Assembly: GCF_001877035.1 (NCBI RefSeq)
Contig: NZ_CP015756.1
Span: 983,001 to 1,047,000, forward strand
Direction: 5' to 3'
DNA: 64,000 nucleotides
Source: Clostridium estertheticum subsp. estertheticum
GTDB taxonomy: Bacteria > Bacillota > Clostridia > Clostridiales > Clostridiaceae
Part shown: positions 54,858 to 63,942 of the stretch, piece by piece
Position numbering within the stretch: position 1 is the stretch's first letter
Layout of the letters: each line of letters starts with the position of its first letter
Position numbers and translations under genes: made by a program
Notes under the pieces: model-generated
Database searches by the model: none
The model's input: only the letters and a program-made list of their open reading frames with translations
What the model was told of the DNA's origin: nothing

Positions 54858-56249
54858 TTAAGCAATATTTTTTTTCTTGTTTTTAGGAACCCAGAACTTT
54901 TCAATCTCTTCTAATGATTTATTTTTAGTTTCTGGAACCGACGTTGTAACAAATATAAAGCAAATAACATTTAATCCGCAGAATATCCAAAAGGTAAATG
55001 CACCACCAATACTACTTAGTAGCATTGGAGTAAATTGCCCAATTGCCCAGTTAGCACCCCACAGAAACATAGTTGCAATGCCTGTTGCTCTTGCTCTTAA
55101 ATAATTGGGGAATATTTCAGGAATCATAATCCAAGGAATTGGACCCATTGAAATACAAAATGATGCTACAAAACCAAGAATTAAGAATAAAATAACCATT
55201 CCATTTCCGTAATGTGTATAAAATGCCAAACCAATGAATAACATAAAGAAAGCCATTAATGCAGAACCTATAGACATTAACTTTTTACGTCCAACTTTAT
55301 CTATTAAGAACATAGCAAGTATTGTAGCTAAAACGTCTACAACGCCTACCACGCTTGTAGCAAGAAAACTTGAATTAGTTTTAAAACCTATCATTTCAAA
55401 AATTTTGGGACCATAATATGTAATTGAATTCATGCCAACTGCTTGATTAAAGATGGCAAGGAAAATTCCGATTACTAAAGCTTTGCGAAGCCCTGGTTTA
55501 AAAAGCTGTTTAAGAGATGAATCTTTTTCAACTATTAATGAATTAGAAATAGAAGCAAACTCTTGCTTTCCGATTATAGGGCCATTAATTTTATTAAGTA
55601 CAGCAACAGCTTGGTCTAATTTTCCGGCTTTTACTAAATAACGTGGACTTTCTGGAACGAAAAATAATGTTAATAAGAATACAAAAGAGGGGAATATACC
55701 ACAAGCAAGCATCCAACGCCATCCAGTTGTTGTAAGCCAAGCATCATTACCCATATTTACAATCCATAGGTTTATGAAGTATGTAAGACACATTCCAGAG
55801 ATTGTGAATAATTGATAGAGTGCAGAAAGTCTACCACGAATTGCAGGTGGTGCACATTCTGTAATATAAGTTACAGATAAGGCTGAAGCCATACCAATAC
55901 CTAGGCCTCCAATTATTCTAGCAATAATTAAAGCTTCTACTGAATGTGATAAAGCAGATGCTAGGGCTGATACTCCAAATAAAGCAGCAGCAAACATTAA
56001 TACTTTTTTTCTACCGATGAAATCACCTAAGAATCCTGAGATACCAACACCGACGACACCACCAATCATAATACTTGAAATTACTAGACCTTCCATCATT
56101 GGTGTTAAATTATATAGCTTTTGAAGCGAACCAATGGCTCCGGATATAACGGCTGTGTCATATCCATATAGTAGACCGCCTAATCCGGCAGCACATGATA
56201 TTAGTATAATAAACATTAAAGAACGTTTACTTTTAGGTTTCTCTGACAT
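54858..56249 (-). CDS. araE: Sugar porter (MFS), probable L-arabinose/H+ symporter
   Basis: 463 residues and 12 helices of the sugar-porter family: GGLLYGYDTAVISGAIGSL, DFIGRKKVLM, RIIGGLGIGMASALSVTYITECAPPAIRGRL, VPESPRYLVKAGK, QAVGMNSITYYGPKIF, DKVGRKKLMS and VPETKNKSLEEIEKFW. The upstream region carries two AraR-type boxes and a cre-like site, and it is divergent from the ara operon with araR between, which assigns it to arabinose uptake. Confidence 0.9.
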   Translation of the reverse strand: MSEKPKSKRSLMFIILISCAAGLGGLLYGYDTAVISGAIGSLQKLYNLTPMMEGLVISSIMIGGVVGVGISGFLGDFIGRKKVLMFAAALFGVSALASALSHSVEALIIARIIGGLGIGMASALSVTYITECAPPAIRGRLSALYQLFTISGMCLTYFINLWIVNMGNDAWLTTTGWRWMLACGIFPSFVFLLTLFFVPESPRYLVKAGKLDQAVAVLNKINGPIIGKQEFASISNSLIVEKDSSLKQLFKPGLRKALVIGIFLAIFNQAVGMNSITYYGPKIFEMIGFKTNSSFLATSVVGVVDVLATILAMFLIDKVGRKKLMSIGSALMAFFMLFIGLAFYTHYGNGMVILFLILGFVASFCISMGPIPWIMIPEIFPNYLRARATGIATMFLWGANWAIGQFTPMLLSSIGGAFTFWIFCGLNVICFIFVTTSVPETKNKSLEEIEKFWVPKNKKKNIA

Positions 56250-56286
56250 TTTAAATCCTCCTCATATATTATGTTTATTATTAGCA

Positions 56287-56361
56287 TGCAAGCGATTACA
56301 AGATTATAATAATATATATACGTACAAATGTCAATAAAATATAAATGTTATAGGTACAAAT
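56287..56361 (-). promoter_or_regulatory. araE promoter with two AraR boxes and a cre site
   Basis: Minus-strand TTGACA (56334-56329) and TATTAT (56311-56306), 17-bp spacer. AraR-like boxes end in GTACAAAT at 56322-56329 and 56354-56361, 32 bp apart; the first fills the promoter spacer. TGCAAGCGATTACA (56287-56300) matches the cre consensus at all but one position, downstream of the start. Confidence 0.7.
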
Positions 56362-56365
56362 AAAA

Positions 56366-56425
56366 AATAAATAAACCATAAACCGCTATAATATCATAAA
56401 ATAGCTTATGGTCTATGGTTTATTT
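56366..56425 (-). terminator. Terminator of araR
   Basis: AATAAACCATA and GCTAT pair with ATAGC and TATGGTTTATT across the end of araR, transcribed from the - strand. Confidence 0.7.
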
Positions 56426-57510
56426 TAAAGCAACCTTGTTGAACTACGAATAACAAGACTAGGTTCATATAATATAGAATCACTGTCATCAAACTCATTA
56501 TTATTATTAACTAATTTTATTATTAAATTAGCAGCGTCCTTGCCCATTTGTTCTTTTGGGTGTGTAATGGAAGTTAGTTTTGGAACCATAATTCTTGATA
56601 ACATAGAGTCATCAAAGCCGATAATTGAAAGTCCTTCTGGAATTTTTATTTTCAATTTATTTGCAATGCTTGATACCATATATGCAATTTCATCATTATA
56701 ACAAAATATACCTGTGGGACGATTGCTAGATTTGAGTACACTCTCTATTCTTTGGGGAAGTACTGTTTCCACTTCTTCTGAGAGGTAAGTTAAAATTTGA
56801 TTTGGCGATGATGCAATCTCATTATTTTGACATTCCGTAATAAATCCATTCATTCTATGGATACCTTGGGAATCATCAACTTTAAATATACCGGTTATAT
56901 TAGTGTGACCTAAAGAAAGTAAGTGTTTAGTGGCAATCTTACCACCTTTAAAATCATTAACACGTAGGCTTGGGACCTTGATTTCATAATAGGAAGCATT
57001 AATCATAATAATAGGAATATTTTTAGCTATTATATTATTTAGATATTCTAGATTGTGAATTTGATACGCACTTTTTGTTGGTTCTAATATAAGGCCATCT
57101 ATCTCATGTGCTAGCAAATTTTTTAAATTACTATTCTCAAACATTATGTTATTACTAGTAGATGATAATAACAGAGAATAAGACTGGGCATATAGAGTGC
57201 TTTCAATACCTCGAATTATATCTGGAAATATATAATTTGATATATGAGTTGTAAGAACACCTATATTTTTACTCTTTTTTAAATGAATACTATTTTGTTT
57301 CCAATCAGATAGATATATTCCGCTTCCTTGTATTCTATATACATACTGAGCAGCATTTAAATCACTGATAGCTCTCCTTACGGTATGCCTGCTTACATTA
57401 AAGAGGGACATTAGTTCGGATTCAGTTGGGAGCTTATCGTTTGGTTTGTATTTTTCAGTAATTGCCCAATTAATAATTTTATCTATTACTTCTTCGTATT
57501 TGTGCTTCAT
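56425..57510 (-). CDS. araR: Arabinose-responsive repressor AraR
   Basis: 361 residues, a GntR-LacI chimera as in B. subtilis AraR. The N-terminal winged helix reads KYKPNDKLPTESELMSLFNVSRHTVRRAISDLNAAQYVYRIQGSG. From about residue 80 comes a periplasmic-binding-protein-like effector domain (IGVLTTHISNYIFPDIIRGIES, GKIATKHLLSLGHTNI, GIFCYNDEIAYM, GFDDSMLS, PKEQMGKDAANLI). Arabinose binding releases it from the boxes upstream of araE and araB. ATG follows GGAGATAC. Confidence 0.94.
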   Translation of the reverse strand: MKHKYEEVIDKIINWAITEKYKPNDKLPTESELMSLFNVSRHTVRRAISDLNAAQYVYRIQGSGIYLSDWKQNSIHLKKSKNIGVLTTHISNYIFPDIIRGIESTLYAQSYSLLLSSTSNNIMFENSNLKNLLAHEIDGLILEPTKSAYQIHNLEYLNNIIAKNIPIIMINASYYEIKVPSLRVNDFKGGKIATKHLLSLGHTNITGIFKVDDSQGIHRMNGFITECQNNEIASSPNQILTYLSEEVETVLPQRIESVLKSSNRPTGIFCYNDEIAYMVSSIANKLKIKIPEGLSIIGFDDSMLSRIMVPKLTSITHPKEQMGKDAANLIIKLVNNNNEFDDSDSILYEPSLVIRSSTRLL

Positions 57511-57583
57511 ATGTATCTCCTATAATAATTTATTTCATAAAATATTATATCAGAAGATAGGGGCATTCACAATGATATTTAAA

Positions 57584-57660
57584 ATTAGTACGTATAAATA
57601 ATAAAAATGTCTTGACAATTATACGAATAAATATTATAGTTTGTATTGAAAGCGATTACT
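57584..57660 (+). promoter_or_regulatory. araBDA promoter with two AraR boxes and a cre site
   Basis: TTGACA (57612-57617), 17-bp spacer, TATAGT (57635-57640). AraR-like boxes ATTAGTACGTATAAAT (57584-57599) and AATTATACGAATAAAT (57617-57632) are 33 bp apart. TGAAAGCGATTACT (57647-57660) matches cre at 13 of 14 positions just downstream of the start, giving AraR and CcpA control. Confidence 0.75.
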
Positions 57661-57678
57661 AAGAAGGGGGTCAATAAA

Positions 57679-59364
57679 ATGACAACAAAATATACAGTTG
57701 GAGTTGACTACGGAACTTTGTCTTCAAGGGCAGTGGTTGTAAACTTAGATAATGGAAAAGTTGTATCATCTGCAGTAAAAAATTACCCAAGTGCGGTAAT
57801 TGATGAAACCTTACCGGGAACTACGATTAAATTAGGTAATAATTGGGCACTTCAAGATCCAAATGATTATTATGAATGTTTTATAGCAACAGTTAAAGAG
57901 GCAGTTAGTGAGGCAACAAAAACAATTTCAAAGGATGATATTATAGGTGTAGCTATTGATTTTACAGCGTGTACTGTACTTCCTGTAAAGAACGATGGTA
58001 CTCCTTTGATGAATATAAAAGAATGGCATGATAACCCACATGCATGGGTTAAACTTTGGAAACATCATGCTGCGCAAGATCAAGCAGATAGATTAAATGC
58101 TATTGCTAAAAAACGTAACGAACCATGGCTTAAGTATTATGGTGGTAAAATCTCATCAGAATGGCTATTTCCAAAACTAATGCAAATTGTTGAAGAAGCA
58201 CCTGATGTATATGCAGCTATGGATGACTTTATAGAAGCAACAGACTGGTTGACATGGCAGTTAACTGGTAAAAAGATGAAGAATGCAACTACTGCAGGCT
58301 ATAAAGCAATATGGAATGCTGAAACAGGATTCCCAAGTAATGAATTTTTTAAAGAGCTAAATCCATTAATGGAAAATGTAATTAAAGATAAAATTGGTAC
58401 TAAGTTTTATCCTGTAGGAACTAAAGCAGGTGGACTTCTTGAAAAGATAGCTAAGGCTACAGGCCTCAATATAGGAATTGCTGTAGGAGTTGGAAATGTT
58501 GATGCTCATGTTTCAGTTGCACCTACTGGAGTAATAGGGCCAAGAACAATGCTTAATATTATGGGTACATCTACTTGTGATATCACACTTGGAGAAAAAG
58601 AAATACCAGTACCTGGTATGTGTGGTGTAGTTAAGGATGGTGCTGTACCGGGATTTTATGCTTATGAATCTGGTCAAAATGCCGTTGGAGATATTTTTGG
58701 ATGGTTTGTTAATAACCAGGTTCCAGAAAGATATTTCAAAGAGGCAGAGAAAAATGGTTTAAATATTCACCAGTTACTTGAAGCAAAGGCTAAAAAGCTA
58801 AAAATTGGTGAAAGTGGATTAATAGCATTAGATTGGTGGAATGGGAATCGTTCTATTCTAGTAGATACAGATTTAACTGGTTTAGTACTCGGAATGAACA
58901 TGGATACAAAACCAGAAGAAATATATCGAGCTTTAATAGAAGCAACAGCATTTGGCAAACGTTTGATTATAGATACTTTTGAAGAAAATGGTGTGCCAAT
59001 TGATACTTTAACGGTTTGTGGTGGGTTACCTCACAGAAATCAGATGTTAAATCAAATTTATGCTGATGTTACTAATAAAGAAATGTTTATATCAGAGCAT
59101 CATCAAGCACCTGCAATTGGAGCTGCAATGTTTGCCGCTGTTGCAGCTGGCAAAGAAGCTTTTGGTTACGACACTATACAAGAGGCATCAAAGCAAATGG
59201 CAAGACTTAAAGAAAACTCAATAAAACCAATTCCAGAAAATGTTAAACATTATGAAGCAATTTATAAAGAGTATGTAAAATTACATGATTACTTTGGTCG
59301 TGGTGCCAATGATGTAATGAAACATTTGAAGAAGATTAAGGAATCCGTATCTAAGGAGGGTTAA
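57679..59364 (+). CDS. araB: L-ribulokinase
   Basis: 561 residues from ATG 57679 with AAGGGGGT upstream; a longer frame from 57646 would run through the cre site. FGGY kinase features: VGVDYGTLSSRAVVV, GVAIDFTACTVLP, KEWHDNPHAWVKLWKHHAAQ, EWLFPKLMQI, IMGTSTCDI and TVCGGLPHRNQMLNQIYADVT. It phosphorylates L-ribulose in the arabinose pathway. The stop lies 3 bp before araD. Confidence 0.96.
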   Translation: MTTKYTVGVDYGTLSSRAVVVNLDNGKVVSSAVKNYPSAVIDETLPGTTIKLGNNWALQDPNDYYECFIATVKEAVSEATKTISKDDIIGVAIDFTACTVLPVKNDGTPLMNIKEWHDNPHAWVKLWKHHAAQDQADRLNAIAKKRNEPWLKYYGGKISSEWLFPKLMQIVEEAPDVYAAMDDFIEATDWLTWQLTGKKMKNATTAGYKAIWNAETGFPSNEFFKELNPLMENVIKDKIGTKFYPVGTKAGGLLEKIAKATGLNIGIAVGVGNVDAHVSVAPTGVIGPRTMLNIMGTSTCDITLGEKEIPVPGMCGVVKDGAVPGFYAYESGQNAVGDIFGWFVNNQVPERYFKEAEKNGLNIHQLLEAKAKKLKIGESGLIALDWWNGNRSILVDTDLTGLVLGMNMDTKPEEIYRALIEATAFGKRLIIDTFEENGVPIDTLTVCGGLPHRNQMLNQIYADVTNKEMFISEHHQAPAIGAAMFAAVAAGKEAFGYDTIQEASKQMARLKENSIKPIPENVKHYEAIYKEYVKLHDYFGRGANDVMKHLKKIKESVSKEG

Positions 59365-59367
59365 TTT

Positions 59368-60069
59368 ATGTTAGAGGATTTAAAGCAAAAGGTATTTGAA
59401 GCAAATTTGTTGTTACCTCAATATAATTTAGTAACTTTCACTTGGGGTAATGTTTCAGGAATTGATCGTTCAAGGGGGTTAATTGTTATAAAACCTAGTG
59501 GCGTTGAATATGATCAAATGGGAGCTCACGATATGGTTGTTGTTGATATGGATGGGAACATAGTTGAAGGTAAATTAAATCCTTCAAGTGATACACCAAC
59601 TCATTTAGCTTTATACAAAGCTTTTCCAAATATTATGGGCGTAGTTCATACACATTCTCCCTGGGCAGTTTCTTTTGCCCAGGCAGGTGTTTCTATTCCG
59701 GCTGCTGGAACAACACATGGTGATTATTTTTATGGAGATATACCTGTAACTAGGGCGATGACTGAAGATGAAATAATTAAAGACTATGAAAAACAAACTG
59801 GAAATGTTGTAGTTGAAACTTTTAATAAAAACAATATTAATCCAGATCAGGTACCAGGGGTACTCGTGAATGACCATGGACCATTTACTTGGGGCACGGA
59901 TCCCGTAAATGCAGTTCATAACTCTGTAGTACTAGAAGAAGTTGCAAAAATGGCGTATCATTCGCTGCAGCTTAATTCACATAATATTAAAATGGATGGA
60001 GTTTTGTTAGATAAACATTTTAATCGCAAACATGGAAAAAATGCATATTATGGTCAAAACAAAAAATAA
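59368..60069 (+). CDS. araD: L-ribulose-5-phosphate 4-epimerase
   Basis: 233 residues, class II aldolase/epimerase fold. Zinc ligands appear in [16 protein letters not shown] and the downstream [16 protein letters not shown]; other signatures are [25 protein letters not shown] and [15 protein letters not shown]. It converts L-ribulose 5-phosphate to D-xylulose 5-phosphate. AAGGAGGG overlaps the end of araB. Confidence 0.96.
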   Translation: MLEDLKQKVFEANLLLPQYNLVTFTWGNVSGIDRSRGLIVIKPSGVEYDQMGAHDMVVVDMDGNIVEGKLNPSSDTPTHLALYKAFPNIMGVVHTHSPWAVSFAQAGVSIPAAGTTHGDYFYGDIPVTRAMTEDEIIKDYEKQTGNVVVETFNKNNINPDQVPGVLVNDHGPFTWGTDPVNAVHNSVVLEEVAKMAYHSLQLNSHNIKMDGVLLDKHFNRKHGKNAYYGQNKK

Positions 60070-60087
60070 AAGGAGGAACAAATTATT

Positions 60088-61554
60088 ATGTTAGATAACA
60101 AAAAGATGGAATTTTGGTTTATAGTAGGTAGTCAAAATTTATATGGTCAAGATGCATTGGATGAAGTAAAACAAGATTCTCAAATTATTGCAGATGGTTT
60201 AAATAAAAGTGGAAAATTACCTTACACTATAGTATTTAAGTCCCTTGCAACATCTGCGGATGAAATTACTAGTTTAATGAAAGAAGTAAATTATAATGAT
60301 AAGGTAGCTGGCGTAATTACTTGGATGCACACCTTTTCACCTGCTAAAATGTGGATAGCTGGTACAAAATTATTACAAAAACCTCTACTACATTTGGCAA
60401 CACAATTTAGTGAACATATTCCATGGAAAACAATTGATATGGATTATATGAATCTACATCAAAGTGCTCATGGAGATCGTGAATATGGGTTTATAAATAC
60501 AAGACTAAAAAAACATAATAAAGTAATTTTTGGATATTGGAAAACAGATGAGATTAAAAAAGAAATTGCTGATTGGATGAATGTAGCCGTAGGGTTTATT
60601 ATAAGCTCCGAGATAAAAGTTGCTCGTTTTGGTGATAACATGCGTAATGTTGCTGTTACTGAAGGAGATAAAATAGAAGCTCAAATTCAATTTGGCTGGA
60701 CAGTTGACTACTTTGCTATTGGTGATTTAACTACCGAGATCAGTAAAGTTTCAGAAAAAGAAGTTGATGACACATATGAAGGATTTAAGAAAATATACAT
60801 TATGGATGCTGGAGAAAATGATCCTAAGTACTATGAGGAACATGTAAAAGAACAAATAAGAATTGAAATTGGATTAAAAACTTTCTTAGATGCAGGAAAT
60901 TACACAGCATTTACAACAAATTTTGAAGATTTATATGGAATGAAACAATTGCCTGGACTTGCTGTTCAAAGGTTGAATGCGCAGGGTTACGGATTTGCTG
61001 GAGAAGGAGATTGGAAAACTGCAGCAATGTCTAGATTATTTAAGGTTATGACAAATAATGAGAAAACAGGATTTATGGAAGATTATATGTACGAATTCAG
61101 TAATGGTAATGAAAGAATCTTAGGCGCACATATGCTTGAAGTTGATCCAACATTTGCTTCAGACAAGCCTAGCATAGTTGTTAAACCACTCGGAATTGGT
61201 GATAAAGAAGATCCAGCTCGTTTAATATTTAATGGCTCAGTTGGAGCTGGAGTTGCAGTATCTATGCTTGATTTAGGAACACATTATCGTCTAATTATTA
61301 ACGAAATAACAGCAGTTAAACCTACTGAAGATATGCCAAATTTACCAGTAGCTAAAATGGTATGGAAGCCAGAACCAAACTTTAGTGATGGTGTTAAAGC
61401 ATGGATATATTCTGGTGGTGGACATCATACAGTTGTTACATTAATGTTAACAGTTGATCAAGTTTATGATTGGAGCCGTATGGTTGGGCTAGAAACTGTT
61501 ATAATAGATCATGATACAAAATTAAGAGATATTATGAAAGATACAACAAGATAG
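60088..61554 (+). CDS. araA: L-arabinose isomerase
   Basis: 488 residues, the normal length. Motifs: FWFIVGSQNLYGQDAL, GVITWMHTFSPAKMWIAG, LHLATQFSEHIPW, NLHQSAHGDREYGFI, GYGFAGEGDWKTAAM with the catalytic Glu, and DLGTHYRLI, plus AWIYSGGGHHTVVT with a metal-binding His. It converts L-arabinose to L-ribulose, the first step of the pathway. It starts 18 bp after araD behind AAAAGGAGG. Confidence 0.97.
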   Translation: MLDNKKMEFWFIVGSQNLYGQDALDEVKQDSQIIADGLNKSGKLPYTIVFKSLATSADEITSLMKEVNYNDKVAGVITWMHTFSPAKMWIAGTKLLQKPLLHLATQFSEHIPWKTIDMDYMNLHQSAHGDREYGFINTRLKKHNKVIFGYWKTDEIKKEIADWMNVAVGFIISSEIKVARFGDNMRNVAVTEGDKIEAQIQFGWTVDYFAIGDLTTEISKVSEKEVDDTYEGFKKIYIMDAGENDPKYYEEHVKEQIRIEIGLKTFLDAGNYTAFTTNFEDLYGMKQLPGLAVQRLNAQGYGFAGEGDWKTAAMSRLFKVMTNNEKTGFMEDYMYEFSNGNERILGAHMLEVDPTFASDKPSIVVKPLGIGDKEDPARLIFNGSVGAGVAVSMLDLGTHYRLIINEITAVKPTEDMPNLPVAKMVWKPEPNFSDGVKAWIYSGGGHHTVVTLMLTVDQVYDWSRMVGLETVIIDHDTKLRDIMKDTTR

Positions 61555-61578
61555 AATAAATAACTAGAGAAAAATAAT

Positions 61579-61611
61579 ATAAAAGGTTGGCAGTTTTGCT
61601 GGCCTTTTATA
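61579..61611 (+). terminator. Hairpin between araA and transaldolase
   Basis: TATAAAAGG and CCTTTTATA arms with an inner GGCAG/CTG region. It has no T tract and runs into the next ribosome site, so it is more likely a processing or attenuation hairpin than a full stop. Confidence 0.5.
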
Positions 61612-61625
61612 AGGAGGCTAATTGT

Positions 61626-62273
61626 ATGAAATTATTTATTGATACAGCTAATGTAGAAGATATCCGTGAAGCGAATGATATGGGTGTTATTTGTGGTGTT
61701 ACTACTAATCCATCATTAATTGCAAAAGAAGGTAGAGATTTTAATGAAGTTATAAAAGAAATAGCATCTATTGTAGACGGACCAATAAGTGGGGAAGTTA
61801 TTTCTTTAGATTCAAAAGGTATGATAAAAGAAGGAAGAGAAATAGCAAAAATACATAAAAATATGATTGTTAAAATTCCAATGACAGAGGACGGTCTAAA
61901 GGCTGTTAAAGTACTTTCAAAAGAAGGAATAAAAACAAATGTAACATTAATATTCTCAGCAGGACAAGCATTACTTGCGGCAAGAGCAGGAGCATCATAT
62001 GTAAGTCCTTTCGTAGGAAGACTTGATGATATAAATGCTAATGCTATGGATTTAATAAGAACTATTGTTACAATTTTTAAAGTACACGCTATAGACACTG
62101 AAATAATTGCTGCAAGTATAAGAACTCCAATGCATGTCACAGATGTTGCAGTTGCAGGAGCTCATATTGCGACTGTTCCACTTAAAATCATTAAACAGAT
62201 GATAAAACATCCATTGACCGATGCTGGAATAGAAAAATTTGCTCAAGATTGGAAAGAAACTTTCGGAAAATAA
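61626..62273 (+). CDS. Transaldolase, short (TalC/MipB) class
   Basis: 215 residues from ATG 61626 (AAGGAGG upstream). Class-typical sequence: [34 protein letters not shown], the Schiff-base lysine in [51 protein letters not shown] and the C-terminal [15 protein letters not shown]. As last gene of the ara operon it links xylulose 5-phosphate to the pentose phosphate pathway. A fructose-6-phosphate aldolase activity cannot be excluded by sequence. Confidence 0.93.
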   Translation: MKLFIDTANVEDIREANDMGVICGVTTNPSLIAKEGRDFNEVIKEIASIVDGPISGEVISLDSKGMIKEGREIAKIHKNMIVKIPMTEDGLKAVKVLSKEGIKTNVTLIFSAGQALLAARAGASYVSPFVGRLDDINANAMDLIRTIVTIFKVHAIDTEIIAASIRTPMHVTDVAVAGAHIATVPLKIIKQMIKHPLTDAGIEKFAQDWKETFGK

Positions 62274-62295
62274 TAATGAAAGTATATAGATAAAG

Positions 62296-62336
62296 TATGG
62301 AACTTTTCTTTAAAAGAAAGGTTCCATATTTTTTTA
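62296..62336 (+). terminator. Terminator of the ara operon
   Basis: TATGGAACTTTTCTTT (62296-62311) and AAAGAAAGGTTCCATA (62314-62329) with one G-T pair, then T7. Confidence 0.92.
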
Positions 62337-62343
62337 TAAAATC

Positions 62344-62387
62344 TTGACATTAACTATTATATACAATAGCATTGTATATAATAGTTA
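62344..62387 (+). promoter_or_regulatory. Long palindromic operator upstream of the EFR1 gene
   Basis: TAACTATTATATACAAT (62351-62367) and ATTGTATATAATAGTTA (62371-62387) are perfect 17-bp arms around AGC. TTGACA lies just before (62344-62349) and TATAAT inside the right arm (62377-62382). The spacing between those two is too long for one promoter, so promoter details are open, but a dimeric regulator site is very likely. Confidence 0.65.
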
Positions 62388-62436
62388 TAAAGGAAATTGT
62401 TTCAATGAAAATAATATTGAGTATAGGAGTGTTTTT

Positions 62437-63213
62437 ATGGAATCTACAATTTATTGTTTTAGTGGTACGGGTAATTCTTTAAAGGTAGCCAGGGATATAG
62501 CTCTTGAATTAAAAGATACAGAAATAGTACAAATATGTACAAATAATATGAATATTGATAATACATTATCAAATAAAATTGGATTTATTTTTCCAGTATA
62601 CGCTTCTGGAATTCCATTTTTAGTTAAAAAGTTTATTAAAGAAATTAGACTTAAAAAGGATGCTTATGTTTATACCGTTGTAACTTTTGGATCAGCAGCG
62701 GGGGCCTCTATAAAACAATTAGAAGAGCTGTTAACTGACAAGGGTATTAAACTTAGCGCTGCGTTTAAAGTCAAAATGCCAGGAAATTATCAAGTTATTT
62801 ACGCACCTTACTCTGAGGAAAAACAGAAGGAGTGTTTTGACGATGAAAAAGAAAAAATAAGTGGAATTGTTAAAAGTCTAAATAATAATGAGATAGTTGG
62901 GTTTAGTGGACTCGGGGAAAGCTTGATGAGGACAGTTGGTGGAATGATTTATGGCAGTTTTAGCCCTTATAAAAAAGATAAAGATTTTTGGACAGACAAA
63001 AACTGTAATGGTTGTGGTACATGTTCAAAGGTATGTCCTGCGAGTAATATAGAAATGATGGAGGGTAAACCACAATGGCAACATAAATGTGAGCAATGCC
63101 TTGCTTGTATGCAGTGGTGTCCACAAAAATCAATTCAATATAAAAAGGTAACAATAAAAAGAGGTCGTTATCATCACCCAGATGTAGACGTTACGGAATT
63201 GTTCCATTTATAA
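62437..63213 (+). CDS. EFR1-type flavodoxin/ferredoxin fusion protein
   Basis: 258 residues from ATG 62437 with AGGAG upstream. The N-terminal flavodoxin-like domain has the FMN phosphate loop YCFSGTGNSLKVARDIA, with IGFIFPVYASGIPFLVKKFI and TVVTFGSAAG. The C-terminal two-cluster ferredoxin has CNGCGTCSKVCPASNI and CEQCLACMQWCPQKSI. This is the EFR1 family layout: a cytoplasmic electron carrier. The partner is unknown. A dispersed repeat copy and a terminator follow. Confidence 0.92.
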   Translation: MESTIYCFSGTGNSLKVARDIALELKDTEIVQICTNNMNIDNTLSNKIGFIFPVYASGIPFLVKKFIKEIRLKKDAYVYTVVTFGSAAGASIKQLEELLTDKGIKLSAAFKVKMPGNYQVIYAPYSEEKQKECFDDEKEKISGIVKSLNNNEIVGFSGLGESLMRTVGGMIYGSFSPYKKDKDFWTDKNCNGCGTCSKVCPASNIEMMEGKPQWQHKCEQCLACMQWCPQKSIQYKKVTIKRGRYHHPDVDVTELFHL

Positions 63214-63232
63214 AAAAGCGAGCTATTAGTAT

Positions 63233-63256
63233 TGCAGCGACCCAGGATATGATTTA
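63233..63256 (+). repeat. Dispersed 25-bp repeat, copy 3
   Basis: TGCAGCGACC followed by CAGGATATGATTTA, 20 bp after the EFR1 stop codon. It is nearly identical to copy 1 at the rhaB end. Confidence 0.8.
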
Positions 63257-63260
63257 ATAT

Positions 63261-63312
63261 AACAAGCGTTAGGTTCTTTAAATAGAATTTTAACGTTTGT
63301 TTTATTTTTTGT
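63261..63312 (+). terminator. Terminator after the EFR1 gene
   Basis: AACAAGCGTTA (63261-63271) and TAACGTTTGTT (63291-63301) with one G-T pair, then a T tract. Confidence 0.75.
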
Positions 63313-63322
63313 AAAATTTAGG

Positions 63323-63351
63323 TTGACAATGATAATAATTAAACCTATAAT
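63323..63351 (+). promoter_or_regulatory. Consensus promoter with a PerR/Fur-like box
   Basis: TTGACA (63323-63328), 17 bp, TATAAT (63346-63351). The spacer contains TGATAATAATTAAAC (63330-63344), matching the 7-1-7 Fur/PerR consensus TGATAATNATTATCA over its first 12 positions. Peroxide or iron control of the peroxidase gene is likely. Confidence 0.7.
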
Positions 63352-63413
63352 AAAGTTGAGTCAAATTTAATTGTACAAAACTAAAAAATTAATTTTGAAG
63401 GGAAGTAAATAAT

Positions 63414-63893
63414 ATGAATTTTTATGATTTTTCAGCAAAAGAAATGGATGGACAAGATATAAAGATGGAGGAATATAGGGGTAAGGTTGTTTTAGTTGTA
63501 AACACTGCAAGTAAGTGTGGATTAACACCTCAGTTTGAAGGTCTTGAAAAATTATATAACGAATATAAAGATCAAGGTTTTGAAATTCTAGGATTCCCTT
63601 GTAATCAGTTTGCAAAGCAGGATTCTGGTAGTAATGAAGAGATACAACAGTTTTGTTTATTAAATTATGGAGTTAGTTTTACTATGTTTGAAAAAATAAA
63701 TGTAAATGGACAAAATGCACACCCTTTATATAAATATTTAAAGAATGAAGAAAAAGGATTTTTAGGTAAGGAAATAAAATGGAATTTTACTAAGTTTTTA
63801 ATAAATACAGAAGGGGAAGTAATTAAGAGATATGCGCCAACAGTGCTTCCATTAAATATAAAAACAGATATCGAGAACTTATTAAAAAAATAA
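63414..63893 (+). CDS. Glutathione peroxidase-family thiol peroxidase
   Basis: 159 residues. Catalytic region [21 protein letters not shown] has cysteine rather than selenocysteine. It is followed by [24 protein letters not shown], with the Gln and resolving Cys, and [21 protein letters not shown], with the Trp-Asn pair of the tetrad. In Firmicutes such enzymes usually use thioredoxin and remove peroxides. AAGGGAAG precedes the ATG. Confidence 0.95.
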   Translation: MNFYDFSAKEMDGQDIKMEEYRGKVVLVVNTASKCGLTPQFEGLEKLYNEYKDQGFEILGFPCNQFAKQDSGSNEEIQQFCLLNYGVSFTMFEKINVNGQNAHPLYKYLKNEEKGFLGKEIKWNFTKFLINTEGEVIKRYAPTVLPLNIKTDIENLLKK

Positions 63894-63904
63894 AATTGTA
63901 TTTA

Positions 63905-63942
63905 AAAAAACGGGCCTGTAATAAATTACAGGCCCGTTTTTT
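63905..63942 (+). terminator. Terminator after the peroxidase gene
   Basis: AAAAAACGGGCCTGTAAT (63905-63922) and ATTACAGGCCCGTTTTTT (63925-63942), a perfect 18-bp stem with a two-base gap. Confidence 0.95.

Noticed and set aside
61607-62140. 177-codon frame antisense to the transaldolase gene
   Set aside because: Mirror frame of a conserved gene; no independent support.
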